64,000 nt of DNA from Aphanomyces cochlioides (GCA_019828595.1 JAHQRK010000002.1:2604001-2668000); one strand, 5' to 3'. Positions 22,933-34,164 are shown, numbered from the stretch's first letter. Translations and numbers: made by a program. The notes: a model not told the origin generated them from the letters alone.

Positions 22933-23218
22933 ATAACATCTCGATTCAACTTGTACTTCTACTCGTTTCTGCATGAGCTTGGCCAAGTCACCGCCACAGA
23001 GCTGCCCCCCCCCCCCTGAGGTCCCCCCTGACAGGAACGACGGCCCGTGACAGCTTCTTCGAACGCCACTCGGACTTTCAATGATTTTCCATCGCAACTG
23101 GTAGTCATGACGATGGAAGATCTCCTGGAAGAGCTAGCGATCTTGGTGCATGGAGCAGTCGAAGGATGATAGGAACACTTGGAAAGAGAAGGCAAGGTAT
23201 ATATTATGACGGATGGCC

Positions 23219-23986
23219 TTAGATGTGGTCGGTTTGTTGCTTCTTGCCACCTGCATAGATGTGTTGTTCGATGGCCCAAGTCAAGATGAGCGCCAAGACA
23301 AAGCCAGCGATTTCCAAGTACAACGACGCATGGTACTTGGCTTCGTCGTAGCGGAGTTGGGTGAATTGGCTAAAGACGAGGAAGGAGAGGACGACCGAGA
23401 AGATGGTCGAGAGGATGACCAAGAAACGCGCCATTTGGATCATGCAGCTCTTGTTGTCGCAGCAGCACACGCCGAAGATCAAAATCACGAACGAGAGGAA
23501 CAAGCAGACAGCCATGCCGACAACCATTGCCAAGACGGCTTTACCACTGCTCGAGCACGTCTTCTTCAAGAAATTCAACATGTTGTCCTTGCGAATACCC
23601 GACATGACACCCAACGCACCTGCAGCACGGTCATTGTCCAAATCAAAGTGGTCGCAGATGCTCGTGTCGTATTTGTCAAACTTGAGCTGTCCATCAAAGC
23701 GAGCAATCGTGCGGTCCAACGCGTTGTAGTACGCGTAGCAGTCCTTGATGTTGTAGTTAGACGCCGTGCTATCGCCCTTGACGAGTGTCGCTGTGTTGTC
23801 CCATTTGACATCAATACATATCGCCCAGACGCCGAATCCCGTCTCGGCGCTTTTGACCACATTGTTGTACGACGAGTCAACAGCCGAGTTGTTGACCCAC
23901 AGAGGCGTCAACAAGGCCGTGAATGTACACGCAACAGCGAGGAAGTTGAGCACAAGAGCGAAAAAGCCGTAGCCGCTGCAGCCCAT
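23219..23986 (-). CDS. claudin/PMP22-like four-helix membrane protein (copy 3)
   Basis: An intronless 255-residue protein. It starts MGCSGYGFFALVLNFLAVAC; the first loop holds TGFGVWAICIDVKWDN and CDHFDLDNDRAAGALGVMSG, almost superimposable on copy 2 (CDHFDTDEDRAAKALAIMTG). Membrane helices lie at about residues 8-30, 152-178, 188-210 and 222-244. The C-terminus is GGKKQQTDHI. Copies 2 and 3 are closer to each other than to copy 1. They face each other tail to tail across a 286-bp gap that holds a run of 12 or more cytosines (23004-23016). Confidence 0.82.
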   Translation of the reverse strand: MGCSGYGFFALVLNFLAVACTFTALLTPLWVNNSAVDSSYNNVVKSAETGFGVWAICIDVKWDNTATLVKGDSTASNYNIKDCYAYYNALDRTIARFDGQLKFDKYDTSICDHFDLDNDRAAGALGVMSGIRKDNMLNFLKKTCSSSGKAVLAMVVGMAVCLFLSFVILIFGVCCCDNKSCMIQMARFLVILSTIFSVVLSFLVFSQFTQLRYDEAKYHASLYLEIAGFVLALILTWAIEQHIYAGGKKQQTDHI

Positions 23987-24390
23987 CGCGACAAACTCTC
24001 AAATGGTCGATTGACGGCGAGAGTCAGCATTACAATCAGACGACCGACGTTCACGCAGCCATGCCGCTCTGTCGCCCAATCAACCACAAGCCTCGGAAAT
24101 GCCAACTAACTTGGATTTTGTATAAACATACAAACTTGAAGAGATTACAATTATACTTGAAATTTGTATACCTGTGCTTATGTTGACAACTTGACCAACA
24201 CATGGAACACGATTTTCATATGTCGAAAATTGTTTTCATACTTTAATCAAGTAAATGTGTAAATTGTGGGATTTCTTGCGACACAAACAGGAACAACGAG
24301 CGATGAATCGAAGGCGTCTTCATGAACATGCCGGCGTGCAAAGAGATGCGAAATAGTTATATAAAGGGGATTTACAGGGGGAGAGGGGCC
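23987..24390. other. intergenic region between claudin-like copy 3 and kinesin-5
   Basis: About 400 bp, AT-rich, carrying ATACTTTAATCAAG at 24238-24251 and the near-inverse CTTGAAATTTGTAT at 24156-24169. No ORF or repeat of note. Confidence 0.4.
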
Positions 24391-27300
24391 CTAAGCGTCG
24401 ACGGCATCAACGACCTTGGTATATTTCTTGGGGGGTTGAAGCCGACTCGGGGTTGACACGTTTTCCTTGTCAGTGTGTTTTCGCTTGTTCCCCCGTGTGC
24501 TATCGTTCACTTGGAAGAGGGGAAAACTCGAGCGGGTTTTGTGCCTTGGAGGTGTGTTTCCAGTCGGTGAATCGACTTGGAGGTTGTCTTGCAGCTCGGC
24601 CAATGCCTTGACTTGTGTCTGAATTTTAGCCACGCTCCTTGCAATTTGCTCTTTCGATGCTTCGCCAACAGCATGAACCTACAGATAAATTCACGGGAAA
24701 AAAGTTCGAGAAAGATGAATCTACTTGAGGAACTGTCGTCTTGCAAGCTTCGTCAATCGCGTTTGTTGCTCTCTCAAGAAGTGCAGTGTACTTTATCTGA
24801 CGATTCTTGAGATCATCCATGTTGCCAGAGGTGATGCGTTTTGTCTCATCAATGACCAACATGTTTTTCTGAGCATCGTTTGCAAGTTGATGTTTCACAC
24901 TGTCGATTCCATTTGCCATTGCAAGTTTCGTGGTTTCTTGCCATGAGTTGACTACCTCGGCGTTTTGTTTCAATGTCTCAACAATATGAGCTCGAGATTT
25001 GTGAGAGACCTATCGTATCGTCAAGAAAGATGCCGCTGATCAATGTTTACCTGTGAAAAGACATCCATGTGTGTCCTAGTTAATTCAACCTCGTCTGCAA
25101 AAGCCGATACTTGAGACTTGGTTTTTGCAGACGTTGTGTCCAGCAGATCACTAATACTACTGGAGACATTGTTCAAACCTACAAGAGCACTCAGTCACTG
25201 TGCCTAAACATTGCAGACATACGTGATGCGGACTCTTGATTTTGACTTTCCAAGCTCGTAATTTGAGATGCCACAGACTGCGTCAAGCTGGCGACGCAGG
25301 CATCCAATTGAGCTTGCATGAGTTGCTGCATCGATTGTAGCTGCTTTTGAATGTCGCCTCGGGTGGAATTCAGCGCATGGATCACTTGAGCATTTTCTTT
25401 CGCTGAAATTGTAACGTGATCGTCGAGTGCGTGCTTTAATGTTTCCTTGATGGTTTGGATTTGGTCCCAATGCGCTGCTGCAAATGTTTCCATACTCTTC
25501 ATCGAGTGATGCAATTGATTCTGCACGTCCGAGCACAATTGATTTACCTAATGTGCATGACAACTATGATTCTTTCTCCTGTTACTAAACTTACCGAACT
25601 GTCCACGTCCTTCAAAGTGTTCTGGATTTGTGAAGCTTGCTCCTCAACAAGAGGTTGAATAGCTTCAATTTGTGTCAACCAAGTCGCAGACTTGGTATCA
25701 ATCGTCTGGCTCATGGACTTCTCCTGGGTAGAAATATTTGTTCGATGTCTTTTCATCGCTGCCACGATGGCGTCGAGCGAATTCTGAATGACATTACGCA
25801 TTTCATCTACTTCAGTTGCCACCACAGATAAGTCCTAATTTTCAATATAATTTGCTTTGAGATCGTTAGTTGTACCTTGTTGAATTGACTCGACGCAGTG
25901 TTGAGGCGATCTTTGATTTGCACATAGTCACTTTCTTGTTTTTGTTGGAATGTTTGAAGTGCGTCTTCAAATTGAGCACACTGCGAGCCAGCGTTTTCCA
26001 TGAATTCGTTTGTAGCATTTTGATTGTTTGCCATGATAGACTCTTTTCGATCTAGTGGAATGGTTGAGCACCCATGACATGTTCCAACAAGCTCCATACC
26101 GAGTTTGCTTTCGAGCAAGCGAATGTCATCTAGTCGATCTTGATACAATTTGGTTGCAATTTTGGCATCTTCCAGCAAATGTGCTTCGTTGTCTTTCGAT
26201 GTTTGGAGTTGCGCCAGCGTTTGTCGGAGTACATTCTCAGCCTCAACCAGTTCAGTCTCTTTGGCGCGCAATTCCATCGTCCTTTGTGACAATTGTTGCT
26301 ACGAAGTTATTGCATCTGCTCTCGTTCGATTGGAGCCTACCTCAGTCTGCCGCAATTTCTCTGCTGTTTCTTGGCCCTCTTGTTTGGCCATCTCGAGAGT
26401 TTCCTCCAACTCCATGATGTGTTGGCTCTTGCGTTCCATTTCTTCTTCCAACTCAGAAAGTTGCGATCCCAATCCAGCAATACGTTCTTGCATTTCGGCG
26501 AATTGGGCTGGAGGCAAATAAATACCGTCTTTATTTCGTGCCGCTATGAGTTGGGAGCGCAGAGCATCGATTTCTTGACCATACTCCTTGATTAGAACGT
26601 GCTTGGTCATGCGCTGGTTTGCTTCTGGTTTGTTTTTGATGCTCTTCGCACGATGCGCGTAGTCCAACGTGCTCAGTGTCTCTTCAAAATTATCTCCACC
26701 TAATTGTGCATGTCAAGAATGGTGTATGGTCTTAGCTTACAAGGACCGACAGTTGCTATGATAGTTGTCATTGCCTTCCCACCAAGAGATTCTTGCAGTA
26801 GACGAGTGAGCTTGGAATCGCGGTAAGGTACATGGGGATGCTTATCAACCAAAGCAGTGATGACACGTCCCAGAGTTAACAGACTTTGATTGATGTTGCC
26901 AGCTTCTCGTGCACGGACATTGCGCGCTCCTGATCTGCCGATGCATTCGGAACCAGCCAAGTCTACCAAATTCAGTGTGCCTAGACGAATTGATGAGATC
27001 TCGCTTTGTCACGTCGACTAACCGCTTCTTAAAATATCTTCGCCAGCAATGTTTGACTCCTTGCTGTGAATTCGGATGGTAAATATGCAGTGAGAGCGAC
27101 TACTCTGATCATTCAGCAGAGTCTCTGCAGATATTCGATTCTTTGCGCCAGCTTGGAGTAGCTCAAACACGTGAGATGCAGTGAGTGTAGTTACTTCCTC
27201 AAGATTTTGGCAGTATACTCCGCCTCGTTTTACGTCTTCCATGAGCCGAAGTGGCTTATCTTTCTTGTTTTCTCCAAGAAGGTCTTTGCATTCTTCGTTG

Positions 27301-27788
27301 TAGAGCTGAAGAAATGAGACTCGAACCTACGAAAAGAACTCGTCAGTTGCCATCCGATGAAGGAGCTAGCGTAGGCTATCTGCTGGGTAGAGACATTTGT
27401 CTGAATCACGTACCGAGTATTCGCTCTTTGTAGCTTGTAATTTTTCAAAAATGTAATTGACAGCACGTGGAATAATGCCACCGTTTTCATCGTTTGGAGT
27501 CAAGCTTCCTTGGATCGTGTGTGTCTTCCCAGTTCCTGTCTGGCCGTAGGCAAACACAGTGCAGTTGAATCCCGACAGAGCTTCGTCGACAGCACTTTGG
27601 ACGACGCCTTTGAACACATCTTTCTGTGTCGCATATTGGCCAAATACACGGTCAAACGTGTACGTTTTCTTCTTGACTGTGATCTGATGTGTCTTTGGTT
27701 GTGCAGAGACGACGCCTGCTCGCTGCAGAGCCTTCTCTTTCTCATTCATCGGGCGCACCCGCACGGCAACCTGCACATTCTTCTCCAT
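24391..27788 (-). CDS. kinesin-5 (BimC/Eg5) mitotic motor
   Basis: Kinesin-5 is a plus-end motor that slides spindle microtubules apart as a bipolar tetramer. The gene has about ten exons. Start 27788 gives [20 protein letters not shown]. The motor domain shows the P-loop [17 protein letters not shown], switch [18 protein letters not shown], switch [19 protein letters not shown] and [17 protein letters not shown] neck linker and about 600 residues of coiled coil follow ([20 protein letters not shown] is the typical kinesin-5 neck region). The tail ends [20 protein letters not shown]; a full BimC box is not evident. The hallmark R[ND]KDG[IV][YF]xP neck sequence supports the kinesin-5 class. 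A TTATCCGGATG word lies about 40 nt upstream. Confidence 0.93.
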
Positions 27789-28334
27789 TCCTGCGCCTTT
27801 TTTTTGAAATTTGAAAACGTCAACACATCCGGATAATCCAATCAACAATATCCGAACTATATTCTGCTTCTTTAGAAAACCCTTAACCCCTCTTATTGGA
27901 TAACCCTAATTTTAGGGGTTGAAGGGTTTCTGCACCGTGGCGGATGCAGTTGGGGCATCGCAGACATTTGCTGATGCATGAAGACATCAAGGATTTATGT
28001 CATCTTGTTTAGTTGCAAACGTGCAGTCTTCGTAGGGAAACTGACTCCTCGGTTGGGTTTACCACAGGGTGCGCGTGCAGATCTCAAAGTTTCAAGGTAG
28101 ACAAGACAAGGTGAAATTTATGCAGAATTTGTTGTGCAGGCACATAATCATACAATGCTGCTCTTGACCTCACATGCTGTCGTGGAGGTTGAAGACTCCA
28201 GCACGTTGACTGTTTTGCCCCAGGAAGACTAGAAACCGCGATCGCCCCCATATTTGCATGCCCTTTTTAGTTCCCCCTCCATGCATTCCACATTCAATCA
28301 GTGACTATAAAATATATTGTACGTCAAAATTCAT
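27789..28334. other. intergenic region upstream of kinesin-5, with a hairpin
   Basis: About 545 bp between the kinesin-5 head and the isocitrate lyase tail. It contains CATCCGGATAA at 27826-27836 and an inverted repeat at 27878-27928 (separate entries). No gene is seen. Confidence 0.45.
27878..27928. repeat. inverted repeat of telomere-box-like sequence
   Basis: AACCCTTAACCCCT (27878-27891) pairs with AGGGGTTGAAGGGTT (27914-27928) with one bulge, around a 22-nt loop that itself has ACCCTAATTTT. The words resemble CCCTAA telomeric repeats or plant-like telo-boxes, about 90-140 bp upstream of kinesin-5. Confidence 0.6.
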
Positions 28335-29984
28335 CTAAAATTGAGCTTCGGTCACGCCATGACCCATCGTGTTAGTCGAGCTGAGGCCGCCTGTAATGGT
28401 GTTCTGCATGGCATCAATGAGCTCAGTGCCTGACCAGCCTTGGTGCTTCAGGGTTTCCACGTCTTCAGTACGCTCAGCACGTTGGATACCAGTGACATAG
28501 GCCAACATCTTGCGCTCAGCGTAATCGCGAGCGAAGCGAGTGATGCCAAGCGAATCACTGTGGAAACCGGCAAGCGTGATGAATTGCCAAGTGTAGCCCA
28601 TGGCAGCCAAGTCATCGATGAAGGTTCGGATTTGGGCATCTGACATACCAGCAGCATCCCAATTGAACGATGGGCTCAAGTTGTAGGCAAGCATTTGGTG
28701 GGGGAATTGGGCGTGCACGCCATTGGCAAACGTGCGGGCAAGAGGCAAGCCAGGGACAGTGGTTTCCATCCAAATCAAATCGGCGTAAGGAGCGTAGGCG
28801 CGTGCACGGGCAATGCAGAATTCAACACCACCACGAACGCGGTAATAACCTTCAACCGTGCGGGCCTTTTCCCAGTCAAACGAGACACTGAGGCCCAAGT
28901 TGTCAATGGCGAAGGACTTCATGGCAGCCAAGCTGTCAAAGGATTGGCGACGCCAGGCAGCAAGGCCAGCAGGGTTGTTAGCCAACTGCGATTCGACATA
29001 CTCTGGGAAAGTCATGCAGGCAGCATCCTTGTCCCAAGAATCGGCACGGCCGTAGCGGGCAGCTTCCGCAAACGATTCAACGTTCAAGTTGGTGGCACCA
29101 AGAATGAAGGGGTGATCGCGACTATCCGAGTTGTTGTCGAGAAGGGTAGCAGCTTCAGCATCCGTGCGAGCAATCACCACAAGAGGCACTTGCAAGATAT
29201 CAGCTTGCAAGCGGGCAGCAATCAAACGCGAGACGTGTTCTTTGGCGGAGACGAGCACCTTGCCACCCATGTGGCCGCATTTCTTGGTGCCGGGCTTTTG
29301 GTCTTCCAAGTGGATGCCTGCAGCACCACGTTCAACAAACATCTTTACAAGCTTCATGCAGGCAGTCAAACCACCGTGACCAGTGTCAGCATCGGCAATA
29401 ATAGGACGCATGTAGTCGACTGGCGGATTGGCAGCACGTTCCGAAGGGGTCATACGACGACGAGCTTCGTATTGCTTGCGGTCATGGAAGCATTGAGCAC
29501 GGAATAGTTGGTCACACTTGTTGGGTACAGTGTCCATGGGGTAGTCAGCGACATCAGGGCCGGGTTCATTCGAGGTGGAGGCAGTCGAGGAGGATTGCCA
29601 ACCAGAGATGTAGACGGACGTCAAGTGCTTGGCCATTTGGACAACTTGAATCGTATCAAGAGCACCAAACGTGTGACTACATTTGCCTTGGGCTTGCAAC
29701 GCGCGGAGCATCGAGTACAATTTCGAGGCTTGTTGGCCCGAAGCGTACGATTGCACCATCGAGCCTTGGAGCTTGACGACATCTTCAGCCGTGTAGGGGC
29801 GAGTGGTGTGTCGGAATCGGTCTTGCGACATAAACGCCTTCATTTCCTTGACGCGGGAGGCGTGGACACTGTCTTCATCGACAAGGGAGGCCGAGATGCT
29901 GAGCTGGTTGCCGAGCTTCTCAAGGCGGCGCGACGAGGCAGCGGTGGAAGTCGTGTTCGTTGAGCGTTGTTGTTGAGGGCTCAT
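28335..29984 (-). CDS. ICL1: isocitrate lyase
   Basis: Splits isocitrate to succinate and glyoxylate in the glyoxylate shunt, needed for growth on fatty acids or C2 compounds. Intronless, 549 residues. The catalytic signature KKCGHMGGK is present, with the metal/substrate loops [44 protein letters not shown] and [15 protein letters not shown], and the closing [16 protein letters not shown]. The reading frame is open upstream to 30092 only through a TTG codon and across the TATA box, so the ATG at 29984 ([14 protein letters not shown]) is taken as start. The Ser/Thr-rich N-terminus of about 45 residues is not part of the core. The C-terminus (TEAQF) lacks a classic SKL peroxisomal signal, so location is uncertain. 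Confidence 0.96.
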   Translation of the reverse strand: MSPQQQRSTNTTSTAASSRRLEKLGNQLSISASLVDEDSVHASRVKEMKAFMSQDRFRHTTRPYTAEDVVKLQGSMVQSYASGQQASKLYSMLRALQAQGKCSHTFGALDTIQVVQMAKHLTSVYISGWQSSSTASTSNEPGPDVADYPMDTVPNKCDQLFRAQCFHDRKQYEARRRMTPSERAANPPVDYMRPIIADADTGHGGLTACMKLVKMFVERGAAGIHLEDQKPGTKKCGHMGGKVLVSAKEHVSRLIAARLQADILQVPLVVIARTDAEAATLLDNNSDSRDHPFILGATNLNVESFAEAARYGRADSWDKDAACMTFPEYVESQLANNPAGLAAWRRQSFDSLAAMKSFAIDNLGLSVSFDWEKARTVEGYYRVRGGVEFCIARARAYAPYADLIWMETTVPGLPLARTFANGVHAQFPHQMLAYNLSPSFNWDAAGMSDAQIRTFIDDLAAMGYTWQFITLAGFHSDSLGITRFARDYAERKMLAYVTGIQRAERTEDVETLKHQGWSGTELIDAMQNTITGGLSSTNTMGHGVTEAQF

Positions 29985-30067
29985 GTTGTTTTGGATAATG
30001 ACAGCTCGACGGCGTTGAACGGTTTGAATGCTCAAACGGAGTCGCTTGAGCGCGGAAACCTCTGAAA

Positions 30068-30137
30068 CTTTATAATCTCGTCCTCGAATCAAATCGCATC
30101 AAAACGGTGCCGCTTCAAAACGAGCCAATCAAATCGC
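30068..30137 (-). promoter_or_regulatory. isocitrate lyase promoter: TATA box and CCAAT-containing 16-mer
   Basis: On the minus strand ATTATAAAG lies at about 30076-30068, about 85-90 nt upstream of the start codon. GAGCCAATCAAATCGC at 30122-30137 is identical to the word at 2097-2112 upstream of BiP; a half copy, ATCAAATCGCA, lies at 30088-30098. Both genes are on the minus strand and share the order TATA then this word. Confidence 0.5.
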
Positions 30138-31333
30138 ACAATTGGACATCACCGTGAAGTCAACAGCGCGGCGTCATCCGGTCATGTTGAACCCGTAAAG
30201 ATTGCTCAGTTGACCGCTTTGATTGGCGCGTTGATGTGTCCACGAAACGGCAGAGATGGTCATTTGAGCATCTTGGTCTCGGGTGTAGCCTTTTTACGCG
30301 ACCAGGACTCTACCCCCCAGAACCCTTGCCAATGTGGGGGGCGCAATCGACTCTCATACCATTATTGACCACCCTATGATATCTCAGTAAGAATAGATGA
30401 GAGGAAGCTTCATCGTGATAGAATGGAGCTGCGGCCATGGATGGGCTGTCAGTGTCATACCGCCGTTGCTGCTTGCCTCAAGAATTCGCCACCCTTTGAT
30501 CGAATTCTCCCATATGGACAAAAAGAATATCCATGATTGATCATAGTAACTGTGAAAATTTATACCGATTGAGGAGTCTTTACCGGATAAAATGGACAAA
30601 GTGATAGAAGAGAGATGCTGGCGGAGTTGCTTGGAAAGATGCGCCGTCTTGTTCATGGAAGGATGACTCGATTTCCGTGGGCGCATTGAGATGCAAACAG
30701 CGACTGAGATAGGTTTCGACGTGGAAATGCTGTTGACGAAACTTTTTGTCGACATATCAATCATCAAATCAAAACTTTGATACGAGTTGACATGGAAGAG
30801 TACAGTAGATTGCGAGAGTTACACAACCAACGACGCCGTTTGCCCATGCATGATCTATGTACGGAATGATGGCAGGGTCAAGCTGTAGGCTCGCTCTTGA
30901 TGGCCCATGGAGCTGGCAATTGCATGGCTCTCTCTCTTTTCAAGCAGAGTGGCAATGTACACCCAAGATGGTAATATGCGGTAAGTTGAAGTTGTTTCCA
31001 TCTTGGATCATGTCGACGAAACGGAAGAAATTCGACGTACGTTAGGTAGAATTTTCATGTGTCGATACTTGGACCATGCCAAGATATCAGCTTCACGCTG
31101 TCGATGACTCCTCGAGACCATTCATACCTCGACCTATCTAATTCCATCCCATGAGACTCAAAGACTAACTAAGCAAGTTGAAGGCTCGATATTTAAGCTT
31201 AACGCAATCTTTCGATATGATTGGTCAATACTATTCACACAACAAATTCTGATTGGATAAAAAGAAATAATTTTAACCAATTATATTGTGAACACAGCTA
31301 ACACTCGAAACCGACATAACCGGCTGCTCACAG
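30138..31333. other. region with a possible multi-exon minus-strand gene
   Basis: About 1.2 kb. On the minus strand a chain of short coding-like segments can be spliced: FFRFVDMIQDGNNFNLPHIT (near 31035-30970), then across GTACAT...CCAG to ASLQLDPAIIPYIDHAWANG (near 30900-30840), then FRQQHFHVETYLSRCLHLNA (near 30735) and, after a 34-nt intron, YYDQSWIFFLSIWENSIKGW to a stop at 30384. The pieces look like real protein but no family is recognised and the intron of about 85 nt near 30800 is unsure. A competing frame (ATG near 31050, MKILPNVRRISSVSS) is also open. Confidence 0.3.
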
Positions 31334-32372
31334 ATGAAGCGGCGGTACAAGGTAGTCGCGGTGACGACTGCATGCCTCGCGATGGTGTCAAGTGTGCAAG
31401 TAGAAAATATACAGGTAGACACATGAAACTTGGTTCTAATCGGAGGGTTGACTTTATGCAGGCGACAAGCTCAATCTATGGCATGATCTGGCGTGAAGGT
31501 CGCTGGACCGCATCACGCTTTCTCTTCGCTGACAGTCTGAACTAGACTTGCGCATCACGGGAGCACAACTTCTTGGCTCATGCTATGAAGGTTACGCCCT
31601 GTTTGATTGCAGAAACCAGAATTGGACCTCCGATCGTGCTGGTGTGTCCAACCAGTTCCTACCAGGTGTGTCGTATTGCCTCAACTGTTGTGGCAATCCG
31701 ACAGCTACCGGGTACCCCCGCGATTCCACTACTCAACAGCTGAGTTCTAACGTAGCACTGACGAGACTTGGAACTTAATCTGCCCCATGACTCCACTCCA
31801 ACGATCTACTTTGATCAACGACATTCGTAAAAAGTTTGTCTTTGCACGACGAGCGACAATGACTGATGAAACAGTCGTGTCATGTGCTTGGCCGAGCCGC
31901 AATTCTTCTCTTTTCCTTGCTGGCTACGAGTTGGAACTCCACGTTACCATGTACAGCATTGACGACGGATGGCACTTTTGGATCGGAGTTGACAGTTGTG
32001 CCGTCAAAGCCATTGAGACCAACACAACACCAACGTCTTTCAACGAGCGAATTCGACTTATCAGCGTCCGTCCGCCGTATGAAGCTTCGTCCAACTGGTA
32101 TATCCTCCTCGTCGCTGTCCTTGTAGATCGTATTCGTCTTGTCCATTTTGACAGAGCTGTAGATAACCGGTGCTTTTGCAGCTTGGGTTCTCTATCGGGG
32201 CTATTACAAAGACGAACACTGCGTAAACTGCGCGTCGAAGCTCGTGGTTATGAACCAACTCTGTGTGCTTTGCATAGTATGTGGATGCCGCATCCACGCA
32301 CCGCCACCGCGGGTCTTCTGCGCTCCAAACGACGAAAAGACAATAGAACCCACAACAACGTTGACAACATAA
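31334..32372 (+). CDS. cysteine-containing type I membrane protein of unknown function
   Basis: I do not recognise a family. Five exons (31334-31414, 31462-31492, 31546-31711, 31756-32122, 32163-32372) give 284 residues with all introns 40-53 nt. A signal peptide (MKRRYKVVAVTTACLAMVSS) leads to a lumenal/extracellular domain with cysteines (GSCYEGYALFDCRNQNW, CLNCCGNPTATG, NLICPMTPLQ) and sequons. Only splicing of the 40-nt intron at 32123-32162 creates the single membrane helix (WYILLVAVLITGAFAAWVLY), which is good support for the model. The cytoplasmic end has a Cys cluster (HCVNCASKLVVMNQLCVLCI) that could bind metal or be palmitoylated. It ends 14 bp before the tail of the opposite PX gene. 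Confidence 0.65.
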
Positions 32373-32386
32373 GACTATGGTAACAT

Positions 32387-34164
32387 TTATACCAGACCAC
32401 CACCAGTATAATCCGCTTGGAATGCCGAGTAGCGCGACTTGCGGCTCTTTCGTCGAGCGTACGTTTCAAAGTCAATGTCTTCTTCCTCGCCGAGGCTGTC
32501 ATCGGAATCGTCGTCCTCCTCGTCTTCGCCACGTCTCCTGAGCGTGCGGCGGTCCCAATTGCCTTCTTCAAGCTGCCGACGTAACTGCTTCACTTGTGAA
32601 CGTGAAGCGTTGCCATCGTTCATCATTTGCTCAATCTCATCAATGTCATGACGTGAAAAGCGCGGTTGTGTTTTTCGAGTCGATTTGGTCACAACTTCAT
32701 CATCGAGTTCTGGCTCCGACTCGTCGCCGAGTTCATCCATGGCTTTATTGTGATGGACGGCCCATTTGTGTTGGATGTAACCTTCAAGTGCCGTGGGAAT
32801 GCGCCATTCCCCATCTCCACAGAGGACAAGCTGCATGCTAGTAGGGTCAAAGAGCGCCTCTTCTAGCTCCATGCATAGCCGCTCGGCGTCAATGGCAAGC
32901 CAGTTGTCAGGCGTGATACGGTAGCAGCCAGGCATACGTTGTGTAGCCTTCACCAGAAATCGGTCGATGTATCGAAGGAGCATATGTGCCGTATCAACAG
33001 AGAGTCCCGTGGCTAAGAGCTCACGCTCGACTTCTGCGATAATGTCAGCTTCATTGCCGGCAGGTAGACGTTTGTTCACTTTGGGCTTTGCTAATGAAAA
33101 TCGTGCATCCTTGACGACAGATTGGCGTCGAGTGTTGCCTTGGATCATGGAATGATTTGTTGTGGATATGATTGAGCGGTTGATTGTTGATGGGGCCATT
33201 TCTGTTTTCGCGAGACTCAACTAGAAAGGCAGGAGCATGAGAATGGGCAGAATGAAGAAGCAAAACATACCCGAGAAAGATTAGACTTGGTGCGCCCGCT
33301 TGGGGTCGAGATGAAGGAATTCTCTGTCGATGAAGCTGTTGATGATGAAGATCTGTGTGTGTCTACTGGGTTGTTCTTTGTTTGATGACTTGACGAAGCA
33401 TCCGAAATGTAAGGCGACGGCTCTGAAAATTGAGTTCGAGTTCGTCGAGATGGCGAGAGGCGTGATGGTCTGTCGCCAGACTTGAGGATCGACTTGTTGA
33501 TAACCATGGACGGCTTTTCATCTGGCCAAGCACGCGAAGCGACTACTGGTGGGCCGTCGTGTGTTCCCATACGGTTTGTGTTGCTATGTTCATGGTAGCT
33601 CGCCGCAATATTTCGAGATGCGACCCTCACTTCAGCTGCCGCAGGTACTCGAGCAGATTGCGATCGTTGGAGTGGGGCGAGATTTAATTCTTCAACACGA
33701 GATGTGAAGAACGTTTTGAGTGCTTCGAGGACCAAGACGCTACCTTCTGTCGACATGGATGGATTCTCCGCTGCTAGGAGCTTTTGCTCTTTGCGGTAAT
33801 CTGTCGTGACTGCAAGCACGCGTGTGATCCATTTGTTGAGTGTCTTGGCTCGCGTTCGCACGACACTTTCTGATCGCGATCCAAAGAGTCGTTTCGGTGG
33901 AAAGACGAGGACTTCGATTTGCTTGTAGCACTTTTGCGACAGCTCGTCGTCTTTGAGTTTCTTCAACACGTTGAGGAGGTGCAAACGCAGCCGTCGAAAC
34001 TCCGAGTACGGTCGTCGAACTGTGCGTTCATATGCATCCGCGTGGAAATCCGTCACGCGGATCACATATTGTGTTTGATACTTGGGGCTGCAGTCGACGT
34101 GGCTAATGCAGACAGAGAGGCCTCTCCTCCGTCGGGAGGCGTCGCTTGCATCCTCATGCGCCAT
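32387..34164 (-). CDS. PX-domain (phosphoinositide-binding) protein
   Basis: PX domains bind phosphoinositides on endosomal membranes. Two exons (34164-33271 and 33220-32387, 50-nt intron) give about 575 residues. Start MAHEDASDASRRRRG is chosen as the first ATG next to the domain. The PX domain covers about residues 18-125: QYVIRVTDFHADAYERTVRR, PYSEFRRLRLHLLNVL, then FPPKRLFGSRSESVVRTRAK with the Pro-rich loop, and LNKWITRVLAVT. A Ser/Pro-rich linker (SGDRPSRLSPSRRTRTQFSE) and a C-terminal domain with acidic stretch (EDEEDDDSDDSLGEEEDIDF) follow; this last part (GWLAIDAERLCMELEEAL-like) is not recognised. Coupling to membrane traffic is inferred from the PX fold only. Confidence 0.85.

Noticed and set aside
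22518..24109. Long ORFs antisense to the claudin-like genes (for example 21883-23097 minus and 23213-24109 plus)
   Set aside because: They mirror GC-rich codon use of intronless membrane-protein genes and are rich in His, Arg and Asp as shadows usually are; no motif.
27878..27928. True internal telomere array
   Set aside because: Only a few imperfect CCCTAA-like units in a hairpin, no tandem array.
28695..29963. Long plus-strand ORFs over isocitrate lyase
   Set aside because: Antisense shadow of a highly expressed, codon-biased intronless gene.
28335..30092. Longer isocitrate lyase start at 30092
   Set aside because: The upstream codon is TTG and the extension runs through the TATA box; the ATG at 29984 is the first proper start.
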